Both the position numbers and the translations under genes were made by a program. A model generated the notes under the pieces. That model was not told the origin of the DNA and did not search any database. It saw only the letters and a list, made by a program, of their open reading frames with translations. Positions 1 through 5,387 of a stretch of 31,779 bases of DNA are shown piece by piece; the first letter of the stretch is position 1; the number at the start of each line of letters is the position of its first letter. This stretch comes from a virus: positions 1-31,779 of IMG/VR virus record IMGVR_UViG_3300027541_000340; one strand, given 5' to 3'.

Positions 1-641
1 TTGGCAGTTACACATTAGATAATACGATGAAAATTATATTAGATTCAACTTATGGAACTATTGGTAAATCTAATTGGCAGCAATTTCCATCTTATTTAGG
101 TAAAGATTATGGATTCAGTTTAATTGATGGAAAGATAAACTATAATTACAATTTAGCAATAACTTGGAAAGGAGATGTAAACTTATCACACTCAGCAACT
201 CCACCTTCAAATGGTATAACAACCAATAGTGCTAACTTTGGAATGACTATAAAATCAATGAGCACATCAAATGGTGAACCAACTGCATATATTATTTCGC
301 AAATTTTTGGGGATAGTTTAATTGCAACAATTAAATTTAATCCAAATGCAAATTCTATTGTGGGAACGCAGTTTCAGATAAACTATGATAATTCAGTTAT
401 TAGTTTCAGTTCAGCAAAGTATAAAACAACAGGTACACCAATTAATTTCGCAAACAATAAAGGAAGTTATATTAATTTAGGTTCTTTAAATACTGGCGGT
501 GAATTGTTAGATGGTACAACTGAATATCAACTTACATTTAAGATGAATCAAAAATTAGATAACTCTTTAGGATTGATTTCTATTGCAGGAAATGAAGCGG
601 TAAATGTTAGTGGTAAAAGTGTAAAAATAAAAATACAATAA
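1..641 (+). CDS. C-terminal part of a beta-rich structural or secreted protein (5' truncated)
   Basis: The frame is open from base 3 to the stop at 641. The first ATG (27) is preceded by nine more in-frame codons, so this is probably the tail of a longer protein cut by the window edge. The sequence is rich in Ser, Thr, Asn and Gly and predicted beta. The last ~110 residues, from about 'SLIATIKFNPNANSIVGTQF' on, resemble a cohesin-like fold: alternating strands, an 'INYDNSVISF' strand pair and a late 'GLISIAGNEAVNVSG' strand. No signal peptide or catalytic motif is visible. The stop overlaps the ATG of the next lipoprotein gene by one base. Cohesin-like domains occur in adhesive and surface proteins, so a fibre or adhesin role is possible, but this is inference. 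Confidence 0.6.
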   Translation, partial: GSYTLDNTMKIILDSTYGTIGKSNWQQFPSYLGKDYGFSLIDGKINYNYNLAITWKGDVNLSHSATPPSNGITTNSANFGMTIKSMSTSNGEPTAYIISQIFGDSLIATIKFNPNANSIVGTQFQINYDNSVISFSSAKYKTTGTPINFANNKGSYINLGSLNTGGELLDGTTEYQLTFKMNQKLDNSLGLISIAGNEAVNVSGKSVKIKIQ

Positions 642-988
642 TGAGATACCTTTTAACTATATTATGTTTGATTTTAATTTGGGGATGTAGAAAAGTTGAA
701 GTAACCCCAACACCAACTCCAAAAGTAGAAGATATATTTTCTGTTAAAGAAACATCTATAACAAATGGAGACCCTTTAAAGTTTACATTAAAATCAGAGG
801 GAGTATATACACTTACTCTTTTTGATTCAGTAGGTCAACAAGTGGTTACTAGAGAAAGAATAATTGGTAAAATTGGAGAAAATTCTCTAAAGTTATACAC
901 AAAATCGTTACCTGTTAGATATTTATATTTATCTTTGGAAGATGAGAATAGTGTCCAAATAGGTAAGACGTTACTGATAATAAACTAA
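641..988 (+). CDS. small lipoprotein with sorting-domain-like beta fold
   Basis: A 115-residue protein with a classic lipoprotein signal: a hydrophobic stretch from residue 4, then the lipobox I-W-G-C followed by R-K. A short Pro/Thr linker comes next. The remaining ~80 residues are beta-rich and contain the pattern 'VYTLTLFDSVGQQVV...GENSLKLYTKSLP...LYLSLED', which looks like the FnIII-like fold of type A T9SS C-terminal domains. No acidic export signal follows the Cys, so periplasmic-facing anchoring is more likely than surface exposure. It starts inside the stop of the previous gene (TAATG) and is followed 14 bases later by a paralogue. Function is unknown; phage lipoproteins elsewhere can block superinfection, but nothing here proves that. 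Confidence 0.8.
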   Translation: MRYLLTILCLILIWGCRKVEVTPTPTPKVEDIFSVKETSITNGDPLKFTLKSEGVYTLTLFDSVGQQVVTRERIIGKIGENSLKLYTKSLPVRYLYLSLEDENSVQIGKTLLIIN

Positions 989-1001
989 AAATTGATTAAA
1001 A

Positions 1002-1373
1002 ATGAAAAAAATATTATTAGTATTGTTTGGCGCAATCATCTTAGTTGGATGTAGAAAAACCCCAATCAATCCGATTGAGACAGTAAATCCAATCGCTGAA
1101 TTAAAAATGACAGCAAACGCTGGCATCAAGTTACAATCTCCATTTGTCACTTCAGAAGTGGCAATGAATGTGAAGTTAGAAACTTCAGGAAATGTGACAA
1201 TTAAAATTTTAGATATTGCAAATAGAGTAGTATCTAAAGAAACAATGTACGCAAATTCTGGAGATAATATATTGAAAGTATATACTACCGCATTACCAGC
1301 ATCTGCATATAGAATAGCTCTATACGATGCAAATGGTAATATGATTGGTATTACTGACTTTAATAAGTTATAA
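1002..1373 (+). CDS. small lipoprotein, paralogue of the preceding gene
   Basis: A 123-residue protein with a Lys-Lys start, hydrophobic core and lipobox L-V-G-C followed by R-K, as in the gene before it. The body aligns with its neighbour over the last ~70 residues; both share 'G(E/D)N-x-LK(L/V)YT-x-(S/A)LP' followed by a strand pair ending in I-G. This shows a tandem duplication that has since diverged strongly. The product should be acylated and held in a membrane facing the periplasm. The leader is A-rich with no Shine-Dalgarno site. A role in superinfection exclusion or virion-independent envelope change is possible but unproven. Confidence 0.8.
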   Translation: MKKILLVLFGAIILVGCRKTPINPIETVNPIAELKMTANAGIKLQSPFVTSEVAMNVKLETSGNVTIKILDIANRVVSKETMYANSGDNILKVYTTALPASAYRIALYDANGNMIGITDFNKL

Positions 1374-1399
1374 TAAATAACAAATAAAAACGTAACAAA

Positions 1400-1705
1400 A
1401 TGGCAGAAGAGCAACAAGAGCAATCAACTGGTGGTTCATTAAAGAACATTATACTAGGACTTGTATCTACAATCACTTTAGGTGTTGGTGGATGGTTTAC
1501 AACTAAATTAACAGGTGGAGATGATAAAGAAGCAGCTCCAGTTCAACAAGCAGCACCTGTAATTAACATCCAAAACAACCAAACTCAGCAAGCAGGTGGT
1601 GGTAAAACTGTAATCATCAACAAAGGTGGTGAAGCAGCTAAACCAGCAGCTCCAGTTAAGAAAAAAGAAGGTGATGAGTTCAAAGAGAAACCAGCAGCTT
1701 GGTAA
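1400..1705 (+). CDS. small single-span membrane protein with Ala/Pro/Gln-rich tail
   Basis: A 101-residue protein. Residues 1-12 are hydrophilic (Glu/Gln), residues ~15-40 ('NIILGLVSTITLGVGGWF') form one membrane segment, and the remainder is a low-complexity Ala/Pro/Gln/Lys tail with 'VINIQNNQTQQ' and 'KTVIINKGGEA' beta-like stretches. It is followed after three bases by another one-span protein and then by two two-span proteins. Its place in a row of small membrane proteins suggests a holin or other lysis accessory, but no family motif is recognisable. Confidence 0.7.
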   Translation: MAEEQQEQSTGGSLKNIILGLVSTITLGVGGWFTTKLTGGDDKEAAPVQQAAPVINIQNNQTQQAGGGKTVIINKGGEAAKPAAPVKKKEGDEFKEKPAAW

Positions 1706-1708
1706 TAT

Positions 1709-1813
1709 ATGGGATACAAAATAGGAGTTACATTATTTTTCATAGCTTTCTTTTTATGGGCTATGAATCATGCAAATAACGAAAGAATACGAAAAGAAAA
1801 TGGCAGAGAATAA
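1709..1813 (+). CDS. 34-residue single-span membrane peptide
   Basis: An ATG at 1709 opens a 34-codon frame ending with TAA at 1811-1813. It encodes one hydrophobic segment (residues ~5-18, 'IGVTLFFIAFFLWAM') followed by a charged tail rich in Arg, Lys, Glu and Asn. It starts three bases after the previous stop, and its last 14 bases overlap the preferred start of the next gene. That spacing is typical of phage operons and supports it being real. One membrane anchor plus a short charged tail fits small lysis or antiholin-type peptides, but the assignment is only positional. Confidence 0.55.
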   Translation: MGYKIGVTLFFIAFFLWAMNHANNERIRKENGRE

Positions 1814-2378
1814 TCAACAGCCACCAAGTGGTTTTAAAGATTTGTTAAACGCAATGATGAAACGCAGATGGTATATCACTGCGTTGGTATTGGGTGGATT
1901 TATGTTTATAATGGCGGGAATGTTTTTTGCCATTTTTAATAAATCAGATATTGCAGGAGAGTGGAAAGAACTTCTACTCCTTTTATTAGGTGCTTTCATT
2001 GGTTCTTATGGTAAAATCATTGACTATTGGTTTAGTGATACCGATAAGGATAAAATGTTAGTACAAAAAATGGATGAAGAAGATGGTGTAACACTTTCAC
2101 ATACAAACGATATGAAAGAAAGTAATAAACCAGTTGCTCCAACTATACCTGATGCATTTGTTCAAGCTGCACAAAAAACAGCAGAACTAACTGTAATAGA
2201 CCATCAAAGACAATATGAGTTGGAAAAAGACCAGCAAGAGCATGAGCAAGAAATGGAGAAGTTAGAGTTTGAACACCATGCACATAGACAATGTGAGCAC
2301 GAATGGGGTGATGCAGATGGAGATGGACATGAAGAATGTCAAAAGTGTGGTTTGCTAAGAGAACAATATAATGGTTAA
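1800..2378 (+). CDS. two-span membrane protein with C-terminal zinc-binding motif
   Basis: The chosen start is the ATG at 1800 (MAENNQQPPSG), giving 192 residues. An in-frame ATG at 1770 would add ten residues but overlap the upstream small gene by 44 bases. Two membrane spans lie at about residues 24-46 ('YITALVLGGFMFIMAGMFFAIF') and 57-75 ('LLLLLLGAFIGSYG'). A Gln/Glu-rich coiled-coil-like stretch with many His follows. The C terminus has 'CEHEWGDADGDGHEECQKCG', a probable zinc knuckle using Cys/His pairs. The combination suggests a membrane-tethered protein with a cytoplasmic metal-binding end. No catalytic function is recognised. Confidence 0.75.
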   Translation: MAENNQQPPSGFKDLLNAMMKRRWYITALVLGGFMFIMAGMFFAIFNKSDIAGEWKELLLLLLGAFIGSYGKIIDYWFSDTDKDKMLVQKMDEEDGVTLSHTNDMKESNKPVAPTIPDAFVQAAQKTAELTVIDHQRQYELEKDQQEHEQEMEKLEFEHHAHRQCEHEWGDADGDGHEECQKCGLLREQYNG

Positions 2379-2422
2379 TATTAATAGGTTACCTTTCCAA
2401 TAATTTATAAAAATGAAAGGCT

Positions 2423-2698
2423 ATGGGATTTTTTAAAGACTTAGTAAGCGATGACAATCACATCAACGAAAAATCAGTAATTGGAATTTTATCATTCGCA
2501 GTAATGGTATTATGTATGATTGTTGATTTAGTAACTGGTGCATTGAACAAACCACTTTTAATTAATGAGTTTGTATTCAACGCGTTTATGTATCTTACTT
2601 TAGGAGCATTTGGTATTGGTTCAATTGATAAATTTATCAATAAGAAATCAATTACAGACGCTAAAAAGATAGATGCTGGTGTTGAAGAAGAAGGATAA
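2423..2698 (+). CDS. small two-span membrane protein, holin candidate
   Basis: A 91-residue protein with a polar N terminus, two membrane spans (about residues 20-38, 'VIGILSFAVMVLCMIVDLV', and 48-66, 'VFNAFMYLTLGAFGIGSI') and a charged C-terminal tail ending in acidic residues. Size, two-span topology and short charged tail fit class II-type phage holins. It is the last gene before a strong terminator and lies just downstream of other small membrane proteins. Unusually for this window, a purine-rich AAAGG sits a few bases before the ATG. No clear lysozyme is adjacent; the only cell-wall enzymes seen are the M15 peptidases 16 kb downstream. Confidence 0.65.
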   Translation: MGFFKDLVSDDNHINEKSVIGILSFAVMVLCMIVDLVTGALNKPLLINEFVFNAFMYLTLGAFGIGSIDKFINKKSITDAKKIDAGVEEEG

Positions 2699-2735
2699 TA
2701 TATTTCCTTTAACTGTAGGAAGGGCGGAAATATTT

Positions 2736-2765
2736 AAGGGAGAACATAGTTTCTCCCTTTTTTAT
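2736..2765 (+). terminator. Rho-independent terminator
   Basis: A perfect 9-bp stem (2736-2744 with 2751-2759, AAGGGAGAA/TTCTCCCTT), a 6-base loop, then a run of T. It follows the holin-candidate gene. An additional 7-bp inverted repeat (2701-2707 with 2726-2732) sits just upstream. Confidence 0.85.
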
Positions 2766-2772
2766 ATTTATA
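2764..2772 (+). promoter_or_regulatory. ATATTTATA element, putative phage late promoter
   Basis: ATATTTATA immediately follows a terminator and ends 14 bases before the zinc-ribbon gene's ATG. The same nonamer precedes several other gene blocks in this window. Confidence 0.5.
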
Positions 2773-2786
2773 CTAAATAAAATGTT

Positions 2787-2990
2787 ATGGCACTACCTTG
2801 TCCCTCTTGCAAACAACCTTTGGGATTAACTTTAGAATTTATACTTAAACATCCAGTTTCAGCCTGTCCACATTGTGAGACCGTTTTGGATTTTACGGTA
2901 AATGATGAAATAAAGGAAAAATACAAAGAAGCACTTGTTGAGATAGAAAAAATCAAAAAAGAATATCAGGGGGTAGTAAAATTTGGATAA
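2787..2990 (+). CDS. small zinc-ribbon protein
   Basis: A 67-residue protein with a four-cysteine zinc ribbon: C-P-S-C at residues 5-8 and C-P-H-C at residues 27-30, separated by an amphipathic stretch 'LGLTLEFILKHP'. The C-terminal half is a charged helix rich in Lys and Glu. It is the first gene of a three-gene unit with two DUF2589-like proteins, set between near-identical terminator/promoter elements. I recall similar small ribbons near DUF2589 genes in Bacteroidetes, so a shared function is likely, but its nature is unknown. It could bind nucleic acid or act as a protein adaptor. Confidence 0.75.
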   Translation: MALPCPSCKQPLGLTLEFILKHPVSACPHCETVLDFTVNDEIKEKYKEALVEIEKIKKEYQGVVKFG

Positions 2991-3065
2991 TTAGGTTGTT
3001 TTGTACTTTTTCGGATATTTATGTTGGAACAAGTTACAAAAAATTAATTATAAAAATTTAAATTT

Positions 3066-3680
3066 ATGGCAGGTATCGCAGACCAATTCGCAGGTCTTCC
3101 TATTGAAGATTTGATTGTTTCACCTATTGTTGGTATGGCAAAAGGTCAAGCAAAATTAAACGAAGTAACTTGGAAATACATTTCTGAAGTAGCATTCGTA
3201 ACGGATGAGAAAACTAAAAAAACTAAAGCACGTGCTTTAGATGTTGAAATGAACAGAGTTGTAACGGATGGTGCAACAGGTGAACAAAAACTACAAAAAA
3301 TTTATAGTAAAGTTCCTATGTTACCATTAGTACCACTTCCTTCATTGGCAATTACTTCGGCAGATATCGAATTTGCTATGGAAGTAAAAACTTCAGAAGC
3401 AGAAAAAAGTGAAGTAAAAACTGAAAGTAGTGTTGAAGTATCAGCTGGTGGTAGATTTTGGGGTATGAGCTGGAATGCAAAAATTTCTGGTAAAGTAGCT
3501 ACAAACAAAGAGAATACTAGAAGTACTGATAACTCAGCTAAATACAATGTAAAAGTACATGCTGAACAATTACCTGCAACTGAAGGTATGTTGAAATTAT
3601 CAGATTACCTAACTCAAATGTTAGAACCATCTTTAATTCCACTTACTGAAGACCCAGCAACTGGTGGTGGTAAGAAGTAA
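3066..3680 (+). CDS. DUF2589-family protein
   Basis: A 204-residue protein. The N terminus 'MAGIADQFAGLPIEDLIVSP' and the central 'VPMLPLVPLPSLAITSADIE(F)' followed by 'EVKTSEAEKSEVK' are hallmarks of the DUF2589 family. In that family a short helix at the start (F-x-G-L-P-x-x-x-L-I) precedes a beta sandwich with a V-P-L-(L/V)-x-(I/L)-x-x-x-x-L strand. No signal peptide or membrane span is present, so it should be cytoplasmic or virion-associated. The biochemical role of the family is not known to me. It lies between a zinc-ribbon gene and a second, divergent family member. A Gly-rich end (TGGGKK) closes the protein. Confidence 0.8.
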   Translation: MAGIADQFAGLPIEDLIVSPIVGMAKGQAKLNEVTWKYISEVAFVTDEKTKKTKARALDVEMNRVVTDGATGEQKLQKIYSKVPMLPLVPLPSLAITSADIEFAMEVKTSEAEKSEVKTESSVEVSAGGRFWGMSWNAKISGKVATNKENTRSTDNSAKYNVKVHAEQLPATEGMLKLSDYLTQMLEPSLIPLTEDPATGGGKK

Positions 3681-3707
3681 TAGATAAAATAAAATAAAGG
3701 TTATATT

Positions 3708-4184
3708 ATGGCAAGATTAAATGTAGAGGAACTAGTTGGCGGTCTTTTAGAGGCCGCCATGGTTTCTCAAGGTATAAGTGAAAGACAGCATATTAATGCT
3801 CTCCGAAACTATTTCAATGAAGATGGTACACCCAAAACCACTACCTTTAATATAGGTGGTAAGGATTTGGTTGTACCTCTTTATATTTTGGCGGACCATT
3901 CATCTATTGGATTGGATGAGTTAGATATTGAGTTTACTTGTAGACTTATATTTGGTGATGAAGATAAAGAAGTATCTAATCTTAAAAAATCTCTTTTAGG
4001 ATTGTTTAAGAAAAAAGGATATGAACACAATATCAAAGGTATTGAAGTTGATTCTGGTTACAATCCAACTGAAGCTGGTATGGCTAAAATAAAGGTTAAG
4101 TTTAAGGCTGATACAAAGCCTGAAGCTGTAAGTAGATTAGTTGATGAATATATCAAAAATCTAGAAGAACCAACTCAAAAGTAA
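3708..4184 (+). CDS. second DUF2589-like protein
   Basis: A 158-residue protein that keeps the family's central signature in divergent form: 'LVVPLYILADHSSIGLDELD' then 'IEFTCRLIF', matching the V-P-L...L-x-x-x-x-I strand pattern of the gene before it. The N terminus is a helix (EELVGGLLEAAMVSQGISE), and the C-terminal third has alternating strands ending in 'AKIKVKFKADTKPEAVSRLV'. It probably partners with the upstream paralogue. A purine-rich AAAGG occurs before the ATG, and a terminator follows eight bases after the stop. Family membership is inferred from pattern similarity; function is unknown. Confidence 0.65.
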   Translation: MARLNVEELVGGLLEAAMVSQGISERQHINALRNYFNEDGTPKTTTFNIGGKDLVVPLYILADHSSIGLDELDIEFTCRLIFGDEDKEVSNLKKSLLGLFKKKGYEHNIKGIEVDSGYNPTEAGMAKIKVKFKADTKPEAVSRLVDEYIKNLEEPTQK

Positions 4185-4191
4185 ATAAATT

Positions 4192-4220
4192 AAGGGAGAA
4201 CATCGTTTCTCCCTTTTTTT
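4192..4220 (+). terminator. Rho-independent terminator
   Basis: The same 9-bp stem as at 2736 (4192-4200 with 4207-4215), loop CATCGT, then seven T. It closes the DUF2589 cassette. Confidence 0.88.
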
Positions 4221-4229
4221 ATATTTATA
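4221..4229 (+). promoter_or_regulatory. ATATTTATA element, putative phage late promoter
   Basis: ATATTTATA follows the terminator T run and ends 15 bases before the ATG of the CsgG-like gene, the same arrangement as at 2764. Confidence 0.5.
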
Positions 4230-4244
4230 AGAAATTATTTATGT

Positions 4245-4973
4245 ATGAAAAAATTATTCGTATTATTAGGTATATTGTTGATTACGAGTGGTGTGGGTGT
4301 CCTACATGCTCAAACAATAGGAAGTACTAAAACTGAAGAATTCAAAGCAGATTTTGAAAAGAAAAAAGATATATCCGCTTTTATGGATTATGATGGACCT
4401 AAAAAGAACATCCAAATTCTAAAGTGTGGTATTGGTGAAGAAGTGTATGAAATGTACCCTGAATTAAAAGAAAAAAGAGTTGGATTGGGTGTTGCAAATA
4501 TCGTATTAGAATATTTGGACAACCTTAATAGATTTGAATTTACCGAAGATAAAACTGAAATTAAGAATCGTATGGTAAAGCAATACCAAGCATCAGCAGC
4601 TGGAATTTCCGAAAACAAATTAGATGGTAGAGGAAAGATTAAGTTAGCACATTACTTTGTAGAAATTGAGGTATATGATTATTCAGTATCCGAAGATGAA
4701 ACTATCAACTTAAAAGATGGTATCAAAGATAACTTAGTAACTCGTTTAGGTTTACAGGTTAGATTTACAAATGCTGAGAACGGAACTATTATAGCAGCAT
4801 CTGGTTTAGGTGAAGCTAAAACAAATAGACAATTAACATTAGTTTCAGATGCTTCAATAGACCCAATTAAATTCAATCAATCTACAATCAGTATCTCAAC
4901 TAAAAAAGCATTAGATATTGCATGTGCAAACATATTAGATAAAATGATTAAAAAAGGCGTATTCGCTAAATAA
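4245..4973 (+). CDS. exported CsgG-like protein
   Basis: A 242-residue protein with a cleavable signal peptide (MKKLF..., cleavage near 'VLHA-Q', residue 22). The mature part fits the CsgG/LpoB-type fold. A core strand 'KKNIQILKCGIGEE' leads to a helix 'GVANIVLEYLDNLNRFEF'. A Lys/Gln/Ala segment 'VKQYQASAAGIS' then precedes 'KLAHYFVEIEVYDYSVS' and a 'TRLGLQVRFTNAENGTIIAA' strand pair, with a C-terminal helix. Bacterial members build the curli secretion pore or activate cell-wall synthases. Here there is no lipobox, so a soluble periplasmic form is likely. The host role is inference; it could modulate the envelope or act in lysis timing. Confidence 0.6.
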   Translation: MKKLFVLLGILLITSGVGVLHAQTIGSTKTEEFKADFEKKKDISAFMDYDGPKKNIQILKCGIGEEVYEMYPELKEKRVGLGVANIVLEYLDNLNRFEFTEDKTEIKNRMVKQYQASAAGISENKLDGRGKIKLAHYFVEIEVYDYSVSEDETINLKDGIKDNLVTRLGLQVRFTNAENGTIIAASGLGEAKTNRQLTLVSDASIDPIKFNQSTISISTKKALDIACANILDKMIKKGVFAK

Positions 4974-4976
4974 TTT

Positions 4977-5099
4977 ATGGGAAGTGCAGCAAAAAAACCA
5001 AGAGCAATGAGAAGCCGTAGAAGCGGTGTTAAGAAGAAAAAATTAATAGATGCTAATTTAGCAATCTTAAAAAAATTAGAAAATGATAAAACTAAGTAA
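4977..5099 (+). CDS. 40-residue basic protein
   Basis: An ATG at 4977, three bases after the previous stop, opens a 40-codon frame ending at TAA 5097-5099. The N-terminal half is very basic (many Lys and Arg, including 'RSRRSGVKKKK'). The C-terminal half is a predicted amphipathic helix (LIDANLAILKKLEND). The last 17 bases overlap the start of the next gene. It could be a nucleic-acid-binding or internal head peptide, judging only by charge and by its tagged neighbour. Confidence 0.5.
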   Translation: MGSAAKKPRAMRSRRSGVKKKKLIDANLAILKKLENDKTK

Positions 5100-5298
5100 A
5101 TTAATCAACGAAGTAGAAGTAGGACAGGGGCACGAAAACGATAGAGATATGGTTGTTGGTGTTGCCGAAATTCTTCGTATGGTAGATGATATGAACAATA
5201 GAAAACAAATAGCAGATGCTATGTTAAGAAAGTTCAAATCAGAAGATGTAATACATAATGCAAAGGAGTTTTTAACACTTTGTGGAATTTCTTCATAA
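5083..5298 (+). CDS. small protein with capsid-targeting-like N-terminal tag
   Basis: A 71-residue protein. Residues 1-10 (MIKLSKLINE) match the tag shared by five genes at 13389-15456, ending in I-N-E at residues 8-10, like the T4 prohead protease consensus (L/I-x-E). The rest is acidic then helical (VGVAEILRMVDDMNNRKQIAD), with no membrane segment. If cleaved, the mature protein would begin at Val11 and be about 61 residues. It starts inside the previous gene and is separated from the TonB receptor by a structured leader. A packaged internal protein is the best guess. Confidence 0.65.
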   Translation: MIKLSKLINEVEVGQGHENDRDMVVGVAEILRMVDDMNNRKQIADAMLRKFKSEDVIHNAKEFLTLCGISS

Positions 5299-5324
5299 TT
5301 TCTTAATATTAAAATAACCAATTT

Positions 5325-5387
5325 AGAGAAACGCTTTCATAGTTATTGGGGAACTAACCTAAAATAACTTTATGAGAGCGTTTCTTT
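5325..5387 (+). promoter_or_regulatory. Long RNA hairpin enclosing the TonB receptor start codon
   Basis: 5325-5341 pairs with 5371-5387 as RNA (17 pairs including two G-U). Just inside, 5342-5347 (GTTATT) pairs with 5363-5368 (AATAAC). The ATG at 5372 lies in the right arm, so initiation would be blocked unless the stem is melted or transcription starts within it. Confidence 0.7.

Larger units (their letters stand above)
2736..2772 (+). repeat. Terminator-promoter direct repeat, copy 1
   Basis: A 37-base block made of the terminator hairpin, the T run and ATATTTATA. It is repeated at 4192-4229 with one substitution in the loop and one extra T, and the two copies bracket the DUF2589 cassette. 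Confidence 0.8.
4192..4229 (+). repeat. Terminator-promoter direct repeat, copy 2
   Basis: The second copy of the 37-38 base terminator/ATATTTATA block found at 2736-2772, differing by one loop base and one extra T. Confidence 0.8.

Noticed and set aside
920-927. A TATTTATA match inside the lipoprotein gene at 641-988
   Set aside because: It lies 74 bases before the next start and inside coding sequence; a few such matches are expected by chance at this AT content.
971-1423. A 150-codon minus-strand frame and other minus-strand frames across the window
   Set aside because: Each is antisense to a well-supported + strand gene, with low-complexity hydrophobic composition typical of AT-rich shadows; no minus-strand gene has independent support.
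3054-3065. A 12-base palindrome AAATTTAAATTT abutting the ATG at 3066
   Set aside because: It is pure A/T in a very AT-rich leader and not repeated at other starts, so chance is a sufficient explanation.
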